Shown here one piece after another: positions 8,080-17,055 of a stretch of DNA of 64,000 bases (its first letter is position 1; each line of letters begins with the position of its first letter). A program made the position numbers and the translations under genes. The DNA is from Psychrobacter sp. FDAARGOS_221 (GTDB lineage: Bacteria > Pseudomonadota > Gammaproteobacteria > Pseudomonadales > Moraxellaceae): NCBI RefSeq assembly GCF_002313155.2, contig NZ_NWFK02000001.1, positions 1,364,001 through 1,428,000 of the forward strand, in the 5' to 3' direction. The notes under the pieces were generated by a model. The model had not been told where the DNA came from, did no database searches, and worked only from the letters and a program-made list of their open reading frames with translations.

Positions 8080-9597
8080 CTAATCAGCGTCGCACTCCAC
8101 GCTCAACTGTACACCCCACTTCTTAAACTGATCGATATCATCTTTAAGGTCAAGGACCAGCAGAGCATGTTCTTCTTCATCTGATTCGACACTGATTTGC
8201 CAGTTGTCTTTATCGATGATATTTAATTTTAATGCGCTCTTGTCTTGATCATTGCGGCTACGGTGAACCAACACGGCCAAGCGTAATAGTAAGCACAGAT
8301 ATACCAAGCTGTCACCGCCCACATCCTGTGCTTGCTCTAAGCCTTCTGACTTAAGCTTGCGTCTGTGATTACGTGCAATCTGTGCCATTCGCAATTGATC
8401 AACTTGAGAAAAGCCGGGGATATCCGAGTATTGTAATAAATAAGCACTGTGATGATGGTAACCACTGTGACTGACTGCCAGTCCAATTTCATGCAAATAA
8501 GCAGTACGACGTAATAGATCATTATCCTCACTTTCTAGACCTAACGCCTCATGCGTTTTTTCGTACAAGCGCTCACAGCTTGTGACCACACGTTTGGCTT
8601 GCTTTTTATCGACCGAATAACGCTCAATTAATGCCTGTACGCTTCTGTCACGCACATCTTCACTGGCAAAACGCCCGAGCATATCGTACATTACCCCTTC
8701 ACGCAGCGCGCCATCAGAATAAGCAATAGTCTCGATGCCCAGTACTTTCATGGCAGCACGTAACACAGCGACACCGGCAGGGAATACTGCTTTACGGTGC
8801 TCTTTTACACCCTCAAGCTCAATGTCTTCGACTCGGCCAATTTTTAATAGATGCTGTTGTAGCTTTTTGACACCCTCATAAGTAATGCGCTCTTGATCAT
8901 CAGCCCAGCCTTTTGAAACTAAAACATTACGCACCGCTTTGATAGTACCACTTGAGCCGGTAACACTGCTCCAGCCTGCTTTTTGATAAGAACGGCTGAT
9001 ACGCAATATCTCTTTACGCGCAGCAGCGATGGCATTATTAAATGAATCTTCGTCAATATCACCTGACTCAAAGAACTTCTGAGTAAAAGCAACACAGCCC
9101 ATCTGCAAACTTTCTGTTAATAGCGGATCGAAGCCTTGACCAATAATAAACTCAGTTGAACCCCCGCCGATATCTATTACCAGACGCTGCTCGCTACTGG
9201 CATTGGTATGTGACACACCCAGATAAATCAAACGCGCTTCTTCGCGGCCGGCAATAATTTCGATCGGCTTAGGCAAAATTTCATTGGCACGTTGGATAAA
9301 ATCATCGGCGTTTTTTGCCTGACGTAGGGCGTTGGTTGCCACAATACGCAATCGATCGGCTGATACCGACTCTAATCTACCCATAAATCGAGATAAACAA
9401 TCAAGCCCACGTTGCTGCGCCTCTTCACTTAAAAACTTGTTTTCATCTAGGCCGGCAGCCAACTGCACTTTTTCAGACATAGAGGCTATTTTGCGAACCT
9501 CTCCATGATCTAGGCGAGCAATTGCTAAGTGAAAGCTATTTGAACCAATATCAATAGCGGCCATCAGTTCGTCATTTTCAAGAAAATTATTGGGCAT
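8080..9597 (-). CDS. ppx: Exopolyphosphatase (Ppx/GppA family)
   Basis: A 505-residue member of the Ppx/GppA family, which removes terminal phosphates from polyphosphate or from pppGpp. The ASKHA phosphate-binding motifs are present: AAIDIGSNSFHLAIARL near residues 13-29 and VIDIGGGSTEFIIG near 145. The segment VTGSSGTIKAVRNVL follows, and the C-terminal half resembles the HD-like domain of long Ppx proteins (YLHEIGLAVSHSGYHHHSAYL). The full two-domain length favours Ppx over a short GppA. A Ppk2 kinase is encoded 10 kb away. The first ATG has a weak ribosome site; the Met 11 residues later, just before AAIDIGSNS, is an alternative start. Confidence 0.9.
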   Translation of the reverse strand: MPNNFLENDELMAAIDIGSNSFHLAIARLDHGEVRKIASMSEKVQLAAGLDENKFLSEEAQQRGLDCLSRFMGRLESVSADRLRIVATNALRQAKNADDFIQRANEILPKPIEIIAGREEARLIYLGVSHTNASSEQRLVIDIGGGSTEFIIGQGFDPLLTESLQMGCVAFTQKFFESGDIDEDSFNNAIAAARKEILRISRSYQKAGWSSVTGSSGTIKAVRNVLVSKGWADDQERITYEGVKKLQQHLLKIGRVEDIELEGVKEHRKAVFPAGVAVLRAAMKVLGIETIAYSDGALREGVMYDMLGRFASEDVRDRSVQALIERYSVDKKQAKRVVTSCERLYEKTHEALGLESEDNDLLRRTAYLHEIGLAVSHSGYHHHSAYLLQYSDIPGFSQVDQLRMAQIARNHRRKLKSEGLEQAQDVGGDSLVYLCLLLRLAVLVHRSRNDQDKSALKLNIIDKDNWQISVESDEEEHALLVLDLKDDIDQFKKWGVQLSVECDAD

Positions 9598-9939
9598 AAG
9601 TGATTGTTTTACCTTAAATTAAACTGTCCGTATCGTAAGATAAGACATTAAAAAAACGAAAGAAGTCTATTACACTAAAATGATAATTGCACAGTCACAA
9701 CCGGTAATTGTGACAATTTATGTCCATCTATTCTAACAAATTCTATATACGATAGGCTAAATCTAGCACAATATAAACAAAAAGAAATGCGCCTAAAAAA
9801 ACACCATCTTCATCAAGGTTAAGATGGTGTTTCGCTGATTTTATGTTCTTACTTCATCAACGCGGTTATCTTATTTGCAGGTCTTGTCATGTTGACCAAG
9901 CCTATAAGTCTATAAATTTGATGAAGCGTCAACTAAGCG
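9598..9939. other. Intergenic region between hemL and ppx
   Basis: A 342-base AT-rich spacer. It holds the hemL terminator at about 9798-9832 and a small inverted repeat GTCACAA (9694-9700) / TTGTGAC (9708-9714) about 100 bases ahead of ppx, which could be an operator. No coding sequence is seen. Confidence 0.5.
9796..9834 (-). terminator. Rho-independent terminator of hemL
   Basis: Arms ACACCATCTT (9801-9810) and AAGATGGTGT (9821-9830) pair perfectly around a 10-base loop, followed on the minus strand by a T run. It lies about 110 bases past the hemL stop. Confidence 0.88.
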
Positions 9940-11238
9940 CTAGCTGACCATTGATGCAAACACTTCATCAGCTGCTTTAATGGTCGCATCTAAGTCTTCT
10001 GTGCTGTGCTTCGATGACATAAAGCCCACTTCATAAGCCGATGGTGCCAAATAAATACCGCGCTCTAACATGCCATGGAAGAAAGTATTAAACTTATCCA
10101 TATCGCAAGCAGTCACTTCATCAAAGTTCTGTGGTACACCCGTGGCGTCTTCTTTCACAAAGAATAGACCGAACATACCGCCAAGCTTAGTCGAACGTAA
10201 CTTGATGCCATGTTTCTCAGCAGCGGCTTGAATACCGTCAACTAAGTAAGTCACTTTATCGGCTACTTTGTCATAGAAACCATCAACGGTTAAATCTTCA
10301 AACATAGCGATACCCGCACGCATCGCCAATGGGTTACCTGATAATGTACCCGCTTGATAGACGCCACCCATCGGTGCGATGCACTCCATAATTTCACGCT
10401 TACCACCAAAGGCACCTACTGGCAAACCGGCACCAATAATCTTACCGAAGCAGGTCAGGTCAGGCTCAATACCAAAGTGACCTTGTGCACCGCCAAGACC
10501 CACACGGAAGCCGGTCATCACTTCGTCAAAAATAAGCACTGCCCCGCCATTAGTACACTCTTCACGTAAGGTGTTGTGGAACTCTTGAGTTGGGATAACC
10601 ATGTTCATGTTGCCGGCGATTGGCTCAACGATAACACAGGCAATCTCATCGCCCCATTTTTCAAAGCAGTCTTTTACCGCTTGTGGGTCGTTGTATGGCA
10701 AGGTAATGGTATGCTTAGCAAAGTCGGCTGGCACACCTTGTGAGGTTGGCTCACCGATATCTAACATACCTGAGCCTGCTTTTACCAATAAGCTGTCTGA
10801 GTGGCCGTGATAGCAGCCTTCAAACTTAACAATTTTGTCACGACCAGTATAACCACGTGCTAGGCGAATGGCGCTCATGGTCGCTTCTGTACCTGAGCTG
10901 GTCATACGAATCATTTCAACACTTGGCACGATGTCGCAAATGGTATCTGCCACTGAGGTTTCAAACGTGGTTGGCGTACCAAAACTTAAGCCATCATCGG
11001 CCGCTGCTTTTACCGCATCAATGACTTTTGGATGCGCATGACCCAAAATCATTGGGCCCCATGAGCCGACATAATCGATGTATTCATTGTCTTCGGTGTC
11101 ATAAATCTTACTGCCGGCTGCTTTGTGCATAAATACTGGCGTACCGCCAACACCAGCAAAAGCGCGCACTGGCGAGTTAACACCACCTGGAATGTGTTTT
11201 TTTGCTTGTAGGAATAATTGTTCGTTCTTAGTACTCAT
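9940..11238 (-). CDS. hemL: Glutamate-1-semialdehyde 2,1-aminomutase
   Basis: PLP enzyme that isomerises glutamate-1-semialdehyde to 5-aminolevulinate, the second step of C5-pathway heme synthesis. The first-step enzyme, HemA, is encoded at 32740-34128. At 432 residues it has standard length. Signatures: [13 protein letters not shown] at the N-terminus, [39 protein letters not shown] and the PLP lysine K266 in [18 protein letters not shown]. An AGAAGAG site precedes the ATG, and its own terminator follows, so it is probably monocistronic. Confidence 0.97.
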   Translation of the reverse strand: MSTKNEQLFLQAKKHIPGGVNSPVRAFAGVGGTPVFMHKAAGSKIYDTEDNEYIDYVGSWGPMILGHAHPKVIDAVKAAADDGLSFGTPTTFETSVADTICDIVPSVEMIRMTSSGTEATMSAIRLARGYTGRDKIVKFEGCYHGHSDSLLVKAGSGMLDIGEPTSQGVPADFAKHTITLPYNDPQAVKDCFEKWGDEIACVIVEPIAGNMNMVIPTQEFHNTLREECTNGGAVLIFDEVMTGFRVGLGGAQGHFGIEPDLTCFGKIIGAGLPVGAFGGKREIMECIAPMGGVYQAGTLSGNPLAMRAGIAMFEDLTVDGFYDKVADKVTYLVDGIQAAAEKHGIKLRSTKLGGMFGLFFVKEDATGVPQNFDEVTACDMDKFNTFFHGMLERGIYLAPSAYEVGFMSSKHSTEDLDATIKAADEVFASMVS

Positions 11239-11602
11239 AATTTACACTCTTCTGTCATCGATGAAAGGAAACTGTTTTGATTTTAATTATGAAAATTGCA
11301 GTAATAACTACTTTTATAATAAATAGCGACTTTTAATAAGTGACTTGTAATCACTAACTTTAAGTGTTTTACTCGAAATAGTTTGCTTGGTTAAAAGTCT
11401 TACATTAAGGGACTAACTGCTTGCCCTCATTAGAATGACCATCTTAACAAAAAAAAGCGAGCTCCGAGGAGCTCACTTTGTATCGTTGTTATTATACAAG
11501 CTTAGCTATCAAACAAGCGAAGCCAAATTGCTATACAACGATTGCTACGCAACGTTGGCAACTATAATAAAAGCAATTATACCCGCTTATTATTGATAGT
11601 GC
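11239..11602. other. Intergenic region between cydX and hemL
   Basis: This 364-base spacer holds the cyd operon terminator (about 11450-11482) on its left side and the hemL promoter region on its right. Nothing else was recognised. Confidence 0.5.
11450..11482 (-). terminator. Rho-independent terminator of the cydABX operon
   Basis: Arms GAGCTC and GAGCTC (11459-11475) with loop CGAG or close to it extend outward to GTGAGCTC/GAGCTCGC. Read on the minus strand they are followed by an eight-base T run. It lies about 130 bases past cydX. Confidence 0.85.
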
Positions 11603-11752
11603 TTATGGTTGATTCGGGTCATCTTGCCCTAACGTCTTGTTCTTTTTTGGATAGGAATCCAAGCGGCCTTGCTCATGCTCTAACCAAATCGCATTAACGA
11701 TGGCCAATAACACAGCAAAACCCAATCCTAATATCCATGCGAAGTACCACAT
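11603..11752 (-). CDS. cydX: Cytochrome bd oxidase small subunit CydX
   Basis: A 49-residue protein starting MWYFAWILGLGFAVLLAIVN and continuing AIWLEHEQGRLDSYPKK. The Met-Trp-Tyr-Phe-Ala-Trp-Ile-Leu-Gly start, a single membrane helix and the Glu shortly after it are the pattern of CydX/YbgT, the small subunit that stabilises the bd-type quinol oxidase and its hemes. It begins 27 bases after the cydB stop, completing cydA-cydB-cydX in the canonical order. The C-terminus is a charged, Lys/Asp-rich tail of about 24 residues. It is shorter than common ORF length cutoffs and is easily missed. Confidence 0.92.
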   Translation of the reverse strand: MWYFAWILGLGFAVLLAIVNAIWLEHEQGRLDSYPKKNKTLGQDDPNQP

Positions 11753-11779
11753 AATGTTCTCCGAAAATAGTTATAAGGG

Positions 11780-12919
11780 TTAGTAAGAGGTGTGATCATT
11801 TTCACGGATATAAGCGACCGTCACCTTACCACGCATCACGCTATACGCCCAGCTGGTATAGAACACAACCACTGGCAGTAATAGCACTACCACATATAGC
11901 ATTACCATCAAGGTCAAGTGACTAGAGACACTATCCCATACGGTTAAGCTCATGCTTGGCACAGTTGATGATGGCATAACGAATGGGAATAAAGAGACAC
12001 CCGCCGTCATAATCACGCCCAATACCGCAAAGCTTGAAGTCACAAAAGCAGTTAACGTTTTACCCGCTTTTAATAGGCCCGCTGTGATCAATGGCATAAT
12101 AACTCCAAGTGCTGGGAATGCCCAAGCCCAAGGATAAGCTTCAAAGTTTGCCATCCAAGCACCTGACTGTACCACCACTTCTTTGGTCAATGGGTTTGGT
12201 TTCGCTGAAGGATCAATTTGTGACACGATCGCATAACCATCAATTGACTGAAGCCATACGCCGCCGGCTGCAAACAATACCACCATCGCAATGGCTGAAA
12301 TAATGGTGTATTTGATGGTACGTGCTTGAATCGCATCTTCGGTACGGTGCGCAAGGTAAGCACCGCCTTGCATAATCAACATAGTGGCACTGACCAAACC
12401 ACACAATAAAGAAAATGGGTTTAATAATTGCCAGAATGAACCAGTGTACGTCGATACCATGTTGTTATCGAAGCTAAATGGCACGCCTAAGAATAGGTTA
12501 CCAAACGCCACACCGAACACGACGGCAGGCACGAATGAACCCACGAATAGGCCCCAGTCCCACGCATTACGCCATCTTTGGTCTTTCACCATACTGCGGT
12601 ATTTAAAGCCCACCGGACGGAAGAATAATGCCCAAAGCACCGCCATCATTGCCCAGTAAAAACCACTAAATGCCAATGCATAGACCATTGGCCAAGCCGC
12701 AAATAGTGCACCACCGGCAGTGATAAACCAAACTTGGTTACCTTCCCAGTGTGGGCCTACCGTGTTGACGATAACCCGTCGCTCGTCGTCATTTTTACCG
12801 ACAAAAGGCAACAAGCTACACACGCCCATATCATGACCATCCATGATGGCAAAGCCAATCAATAAGGCACCGACTAACAACCACCAAATGAGTTTTAGCG
12901 TTTCATAATCAAACAACAT
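11780..12919 (-). CDS. cydB: Cytochrome bd ubiquinol oxidase subunit II
   Basis: Integral membrane subunit of the bd quinol:oxygen oxidoreductase, a high-affinity terminal oxidase. Family marks: MLFDYETLKLIWWLLVGALL at the start, GFAIMDGHDMGVCSLLPF, NTVGPHWEGNQVWFITAGGA and ALFFRPVGFKYR. There are about eight hydrophobic helices over 379 residues, the normal length. The ATG overlaps the end of cydA by 11 bases, so the two are translationally coupled. cydX follows directly. Confidence 0.97.
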   Translation of the reverse strand: MLFDYETLKLIWWLLVGALLIGFAIMDGHDMGVCSLLPFVGKNDDERRVIVNTVGPHWEGNQVWFITAGGALFAAWPMVYALAFSGFYWAMMAVLWALFFRPVGFKYRSMVKDQRWRNAWDWGLFVGSFVPAVVFGVAFGNLFLGVPFSFDNNMVSTYTGSFWQLLNPFSLLCGLVSATMLIMQGGAYLAHRTEDAIQARTIKYTIISAIAMVVLFAAGGVWLQSIDGYAIVSQIDPSAKPNPLTKEVVVQSGAWMANFEAYPWAWAFPALGVIMPLITAGLLKAGKTLTAFVTSSFAVLGVIMTAGVSLFPFVMPSSTVPSMSLTVWDSVSSHLTLMVMLYVVVLLLPVVVFYTSWAYSVMRGKVTVAYIRENDHTSY

Positions 12920-14507
12920 GATCCGTCTCCTTATTGCTGGTCACAGGGGTAACATTACGTGGCGTTTCACCGTCATAACGACCTGTACCTAAGCTTGCAG
13001 GACCCAGTTTTACGTACTTGATCATCAAGTACACTTCAATGATAAGCAATATGGTGTAGAAGATAACAAACCCGGCCAATGAGCCATAAACGTTTGCCAC
13101 ACTAAAGTTGGTCACCGATAAATGAGTCGGTAGCACACCATAAATAGTCCAAGGCTGACGACCATACTCGGCCACGAACCAACCCAGCTCAGCAGCAATC
13201 CATGGCGCAGGTAGCATAATAACTGCCCACTTCAGTAGCCATCTATTTTCAGAAAAATTACCTTTGACGGTTTGCCACATTGCCGCTACAAACAATGCTA
13301 ACATTAAAAAGCCAAGACCAACCATGCCACGGAATGACCAAAACATAGGTGCTACCGCTGGAATGGTGTCGTCTGTTGCTTTTTGAATCATCTCTGGCGT
13401 GGCTTGAGAGACATCATCGGTATACTTTTTAAGCAATAATCCAAAGCCTAAGTCATCTTTGACCACTTCAAACTGTGCTTTTAGCGTTTCGTCCTGTGGA
13501 TTTTCACGCAATTGATCAAGCAAGCCGACCGCAGTGATACCATGCTCAATACGCTCACGGTTGACTTCTTTAATATCATGAATACCTGGGATTTCTTTAT
13601 CAAACGAGCGTGTGCCGATGATACCCATCGCATAAGGAATTTGAATCTGCCAATCGTTCTTCTCTTCTTCCTCATTAATACCTGCGATCAGGTTAAACGG
13701 TGCTGGTGCTGGCTCGGTATGCCACATGGCTTCCATAGTCGCAAGCTTAGTCTGCTGCGCCGCACCAATAGAGTAACCAGATTCGTCACCCAGTACGATA
13801 ACACTTAAGATAGACGCTAAACCAAAGGCAGAAGCCACTTGGAAACTGCGCTTGGCAAACGCCACATCACGCTTACGTAGTAGGTATAGGGCAGAGATTG
13901 ATAGGACAAATACCGCAGCGGTCACATAACCTGCTGACACGGTATGAACGAACTTGTTCTGTGCATCTGGATTGAGCAAGATAGTCGCAAAACTATCCAT
14001 CTCCATACGCATCGTCTCATAACTAAACGAAGCGCCGACTGGACTTTGCATCCAGCCGTTGGCAATCAAAATCCAAAGTGCTGAGAGGTTGGTACCCAAA
14101 GCCATTAGTATAGTAACGACCAAATGCTGGGCGCGAGACAATCTGTCCCAACCAAAGAAGAACAAACCTACCATGGTAGATTCTAAGAAGAATGCCATCA
14201 GACCTTCAATGGCTAGCGGCGCACCAAAGATATCGCCGACATAATGTGAATAATAAGCCCAGTTAGTTCCGAATTGGAACTCCATGGTGATCCCTGTGGT
14301 CACCCCTAGGGCAAAGTTAATACCAAATAATTTGCCCCAGTATTTGGTCATGTCTTTCCAGATCTGCTTACCTGTCGTGACATAGACAGATTCCATAATC
14401 ACCAGAATCCAGACCATACCTAAGGTCAAGGGCACAAACAAAAAGTGGTAAAGCGCTGTCACCGCAAACTGTAAGCGGGATATATCAACGAGATGTTCAG
14501 TAATCAT
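12909..14507 (-). CDS. cydA: Cytochrome bd ubiquinol oxidase subunit I
   Basis: Heme-bearing subunit carrying b558, b595 and d and the quinol-oxidising loop. The heme ligand His is at residue 21 in FAVTALYHFLFVPLTLG. Further marks are FGINFALGVTTGITMEFQFG, the Met ligand region WSFRGMVGLG and the invariant segment GWFVAEYGRQPWTIYGVLPT. At 532 residues it is close to E. coli CydA and therefore of the long Q-loop type. An AGGAGG site precedes the ATG. A 640-base spacer separates it from the divergent cydD gene; no clear FNR/ANR box was found by eye. Confidence 0.97.
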   Translation of the reverse strand: MITEHLVDISRLQFAVTALYHFLFVPLTLGMVWILVIMESVYVTTGKQIWKDMTKYWGKLFGINFALGVTTGITMEFQFGTNWAYYSHYVGDIFGAPLAIEGLMAFFLESTMVGLFFFGWDRLSRAQHLVVTILMALGTNLSALWILIANGWMQSPVGASFSYETMRMEMDSFATILLNPDAQNKFVHTVSAGYVTAAVFVLSISALYLLRKRDVAFAKRSFQVASAFGLASILSVIVLGDESGYSIGAAQQTKLATMEAMWHTEPAPAPFNLIAGINEEEEKNDWQIQIPYAMGIIGTRSFDKEIPGIHDIKEVNRERIEHGITAVGLLDQLRENPQDETLKAQFEVVKDDLGFGLLLKKYTDDVSQATPEMIQKATDDTIPAVAPMFWSFRGMVGLGFLMLALFVAAMWQTVKGNFSENRWLLKWAVIMLPAPWIAAELGWFVAEYGRQPWTIYGVLPTHLSVTNFSVANVYGSLAGFVIFYTILLIIEVYLMIKYVKLGPASLGTGRYDGETPRNVTPVTSNKETDHVV

Positions 14508-15147
14508 ACTAAACCTCCTAAAAAAAAGAACTAAGTCACACTAGCATCTGATTGTCACACTACAACGGCATCGCATTGCTACGTCTTATTAGCCCAATAT
14601 CCTTATTGTCATGCGCTACCTTACTTACCCACTCCTTATGCACTGTTCAACCATCTAAGTGATTAATCCTGCGTTACCCATGATTTTGACAACATCTATA
14701 ACCACTGCTATTACTCATAGGGATTAGTTATAGATATTGTCAGTTGATTGTTTATGAAAAATTTATAGCAACACTAACGTCTTTTTTGCTTAAGACTTTT
14801 ATAAAAAAATATTGAATATTTTAACGCTTATTTATACAAACAATTATAGTATAAATTTTTATATAAATAATTATTGTATAGTATATAGCTAGACTTACTT
14901 ACTACTAATATTTACTTTCCACTTTAGATATCAGAGATTGTGGTTTGTTATATTAATATAACAATAAAAACACTTAAATTAGACTACACCCTCTATACTA
15001 TCACTTTAGTGGTTAATTGTCTGATATTCACATAAAATTAATTCCATACTCGAAATAATGATTTAATCGATTATCTGATTGATATTGATACATTTTGTTT
15101 GAATAATTCACCTAATTATTCATTTTTAGAGTTAAGACAGATACATT
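14508..15147. other. Divergent promoter region of cydA and cydD
   Basis: A 640-base, very AT-rich spacer between two divergent operons that build and assemble the same oxidase, so control elements for both should lie here. A long inverted repeat is listed separately. I looked for a TTGAT-N4-ATCAA type FNR/ANR site and did not find a convincing one. No coding sequence is seen. Confidence 0.55.
14687..14742. promoter_or_regulatory. 16-bp near-perfect inverted repeat upstream of cydA
   Basis: Arm 14687-14702 (TGACAACATCTATAAC) and arm 14727-14742 (GTTATAGATATTGTCA) are reverse complements except for one position, with a 24-base spacer. There is no T run after it on either strand. An operator pair or an mRNA leader hairpin for cydA would both fit; the choice is open. 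Confidence 0.45.
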
Positions 15148-17055
15148 ATGGCAACACTTTCTAATGCCGAAAAAAGCTTATTAAAAAAATTAGTCGCCGA
15201 GGTACGTGGTCCGCTTAATCTGGCCTGGCTATTAACCGTCATCAGCACCTTGCTGTTTGTTTGGCAGGCCTGGCTACTTGCCCGCCTATTTAGTCAATGG
15301 TTGAACAATTATTTTAACCAGTTGCCTCTAGCCACTGACATCTCAGCGTATTGGCTACTTGGATTGCTATTGTGCTTTGTATTGCGTCCTTTATTAAATA
15401 CTGGCCGAGAGCTACTCAGTGCAAAAGCCAGCTTACGCGTACGCAGTCAGTTACGTCAGTCACTATTGGCAACCATGGCAAGCCTTGGACCTAACCTGCG
15501 CCACTTTGGTAGTGACGGCAGCTTATCGAGTCAAATTATTGATCAGACTGATGCCTTAGATGGTTTTATTAGCCGCTTTAGCGTCCAAAAAAAGGTAACA
15601 GTGACTACCCCTATCATCCTGCTATTTGCTGTGGCCTGGCAAAGCAAGTTTGCCGCGGCGTTACTGCTAATGACGGCGCCTTTGGTACCTATTTTTATGA
15701 TCTTGATTGGGCACTTAACGGCACGCAAAAGTGCGGCGCAATTTAACGCCCTATCACAGCTAAGTGGTCGATTTTTGGATTGGATACGCGGGTTGCCAAC
15801 GCTAAAGCGACTGCAAGCAACTCACATTGCTGAGCATGACTTGGCACTAAGCAGTGAAGATTATCGTAAGCGCACGATGGATGTGTTGAAGATTGCCTTT
15901 TTAAATGGTGCGGTATTAGAGCTACTCGCTGCATTGAGTATTGCACTGGTTGCGGTGTATCTAGGTTTTGGTCTGATGGGTATTTTACCCTGGGACAAGG
16001 GCGTAGTGCCGGTGCCTTATTTTGGCGCTTTATTCATACTGCTATTAGCACCTGAGTTTTATGTGCCGTTACGTCAACTTGGCGCAGATTATCATGCCAA
16101 AGCAGAAGCCGAAGGTGCAGTACAAAGCCTGCTACCTATTATCGCGGCTGCTAAAGCGGCTGATCAACATCAAACGCATAGCGAGCAAGGCAGTGTCGAT
16201 GACAATACAGACTACAGCTCTAGCTTAGCTCAAGCCTTTGGTCTACAGTTCACTGATTTAAGCATTCGCACACCGATTGCAGATGTCAGTTCTGATGCAT
16301 CAGACGCAGACATAGACGACAACCAAACCCTTATTGAAACACCACAATATCGGACACGCTTAGCACCAGTGAGTTTTTCTGTATTGCCAGCTCAGCGTAT
16401 TGCCTTAGTCGGTGATAGTGGCAGCGGTAAGTCAAGCTTGCTGCAAGCCATAATGGGATTTGTTGATTATCAAGGTGATATGCAGCTGAAGCTGAACCAA
16501 CAACCTAGTCAGCAACCATTAAAACAAACAACCTCTAAGCAGACAGATGCTCAGCCAAGCAATTGGACTAGTGTATCCATGCAGCAAGTCGATATCCACG
16601 CGCTACGCCAGCATATTGGATATTTAGCACAACAAGTGGCGTTAATGCCGCTTAGTATTGCTGATAATTTACGTTTGGCCAATCCAAAGGCCACGGACGA
16701 CCAGCTCATCCAAGCACTGCAACAGGTAGAGCTGTGGGATTTGATTCAGCATTTACCGCAAGGTATCGACACCCAACTTGGTGACCGCGGTCAAGGGCTG
16801 TCAGGCGGACAGCAGCAACGCTTAGGCATTGCCCAGCTGCTATTGCGTGATGACAGCTTGTGGCTGTTAGATGAGCCCACAGAGCATCTAGACCCTGATA
16901 CAGCACAGCGTATTCATCAGCTGTTAGGACAAGTCAGCCGTGGCAAAACCGTGATTTGGATCACCCATGCGCATCAACAGCTTGATTGGCTCGATGCTGT
17001 TATAAGGCTGTCGTTACCGCAAGCTGTGACTCAAAATACAGGAGAGGTGCAATGA
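15148..17055 (+). CDS. cydD: Thiol reductant ABC exporter, CydD subunit
   Basis: Half of the CydDC ABC exporter, which moves cysteine and glutathione to the periplasm and is required for cytochrome bd assembly. An N-terminal six-helix membrane domain (about residues 20-320) is followed by an ATPase domain with Walker A GDSGSGKSS (about 422-430), signature LSGGQQQRLGIAQ (about 551) and Walker B LWLLDEPTEHLD (about 571). At 635 residues it is longer than E. coli CydD. Two hydrophilic inserts account for this, one near residues 330-410 and one Gln/Thr-rich insert near 450-480. The stop overlaps the start of cydC (ATGA). Confidence 0.95.
   Translation: MATLSNAEKSLLKKLVAEVRGPLNLAWLLTVISTLLFVWQAWLLARLFSQWLNNYFNQLPLATDISAYWLLGLLLCFVLRPLLNTGRELLSAKASLRVRSQLRQSLLATMASLGPNLRHFGSDGSLSSQIIDQTDALDGFISRFSVQKKVTVTTPIILLFAVAWQSKFAAALLLMTAPLVPIFMILIGHLTARKSAAQFNALSQLSGRFLDWIRGLPTLKRLQATHIAEHDLALSSEDYRKRTMDVLKIAFLNGAVLELLAALSIALVAVYLGFGLMGILPWDKGVVPVPYFGALFILLLAPEFYVPLRQLGADYHAKAEAEGAVQSLLPIIAAAKAADQHQTHSEQGSVDDNTDYSSSLAQAFGLQFTDLSIRTPIADVSSDASDADIDDNQTLIETPQYRTRLAPVSFSVLPAQRIALVGDSGSGKSSLLQAIMGFVDYQGDMQLKLNQQPSQQPLKQTTSKQTDAQPSNWTSVSMQQVDIHALRQHIGYLAQQVALMPLSIADNLRLANPKATDDQLIQALQQVELWDLIQHLPQGIDTQLGDRGQGLSGGQQQRLGIAQLLLRDDSLWLLDEPTEHLDPDTAQRIHQLLGQVSRGKTVIWITHAHQQLDWLDAVIRLSLPQAVTQNTGEVQ

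Noticed and set aside
14508..15147. FNR/ANR-type site for the cyd genes
   Set aside because: Several TTGAT-like half sites exist but none has the proper partner at four bases spacing.
16986..17051. Upstream extension of cydC into cydD
   Set aside because: The ATGA overlap at 17052 with AGGAG before it is the normal arrangement; the extension has no ribosome site and lies in another frame of cydD.
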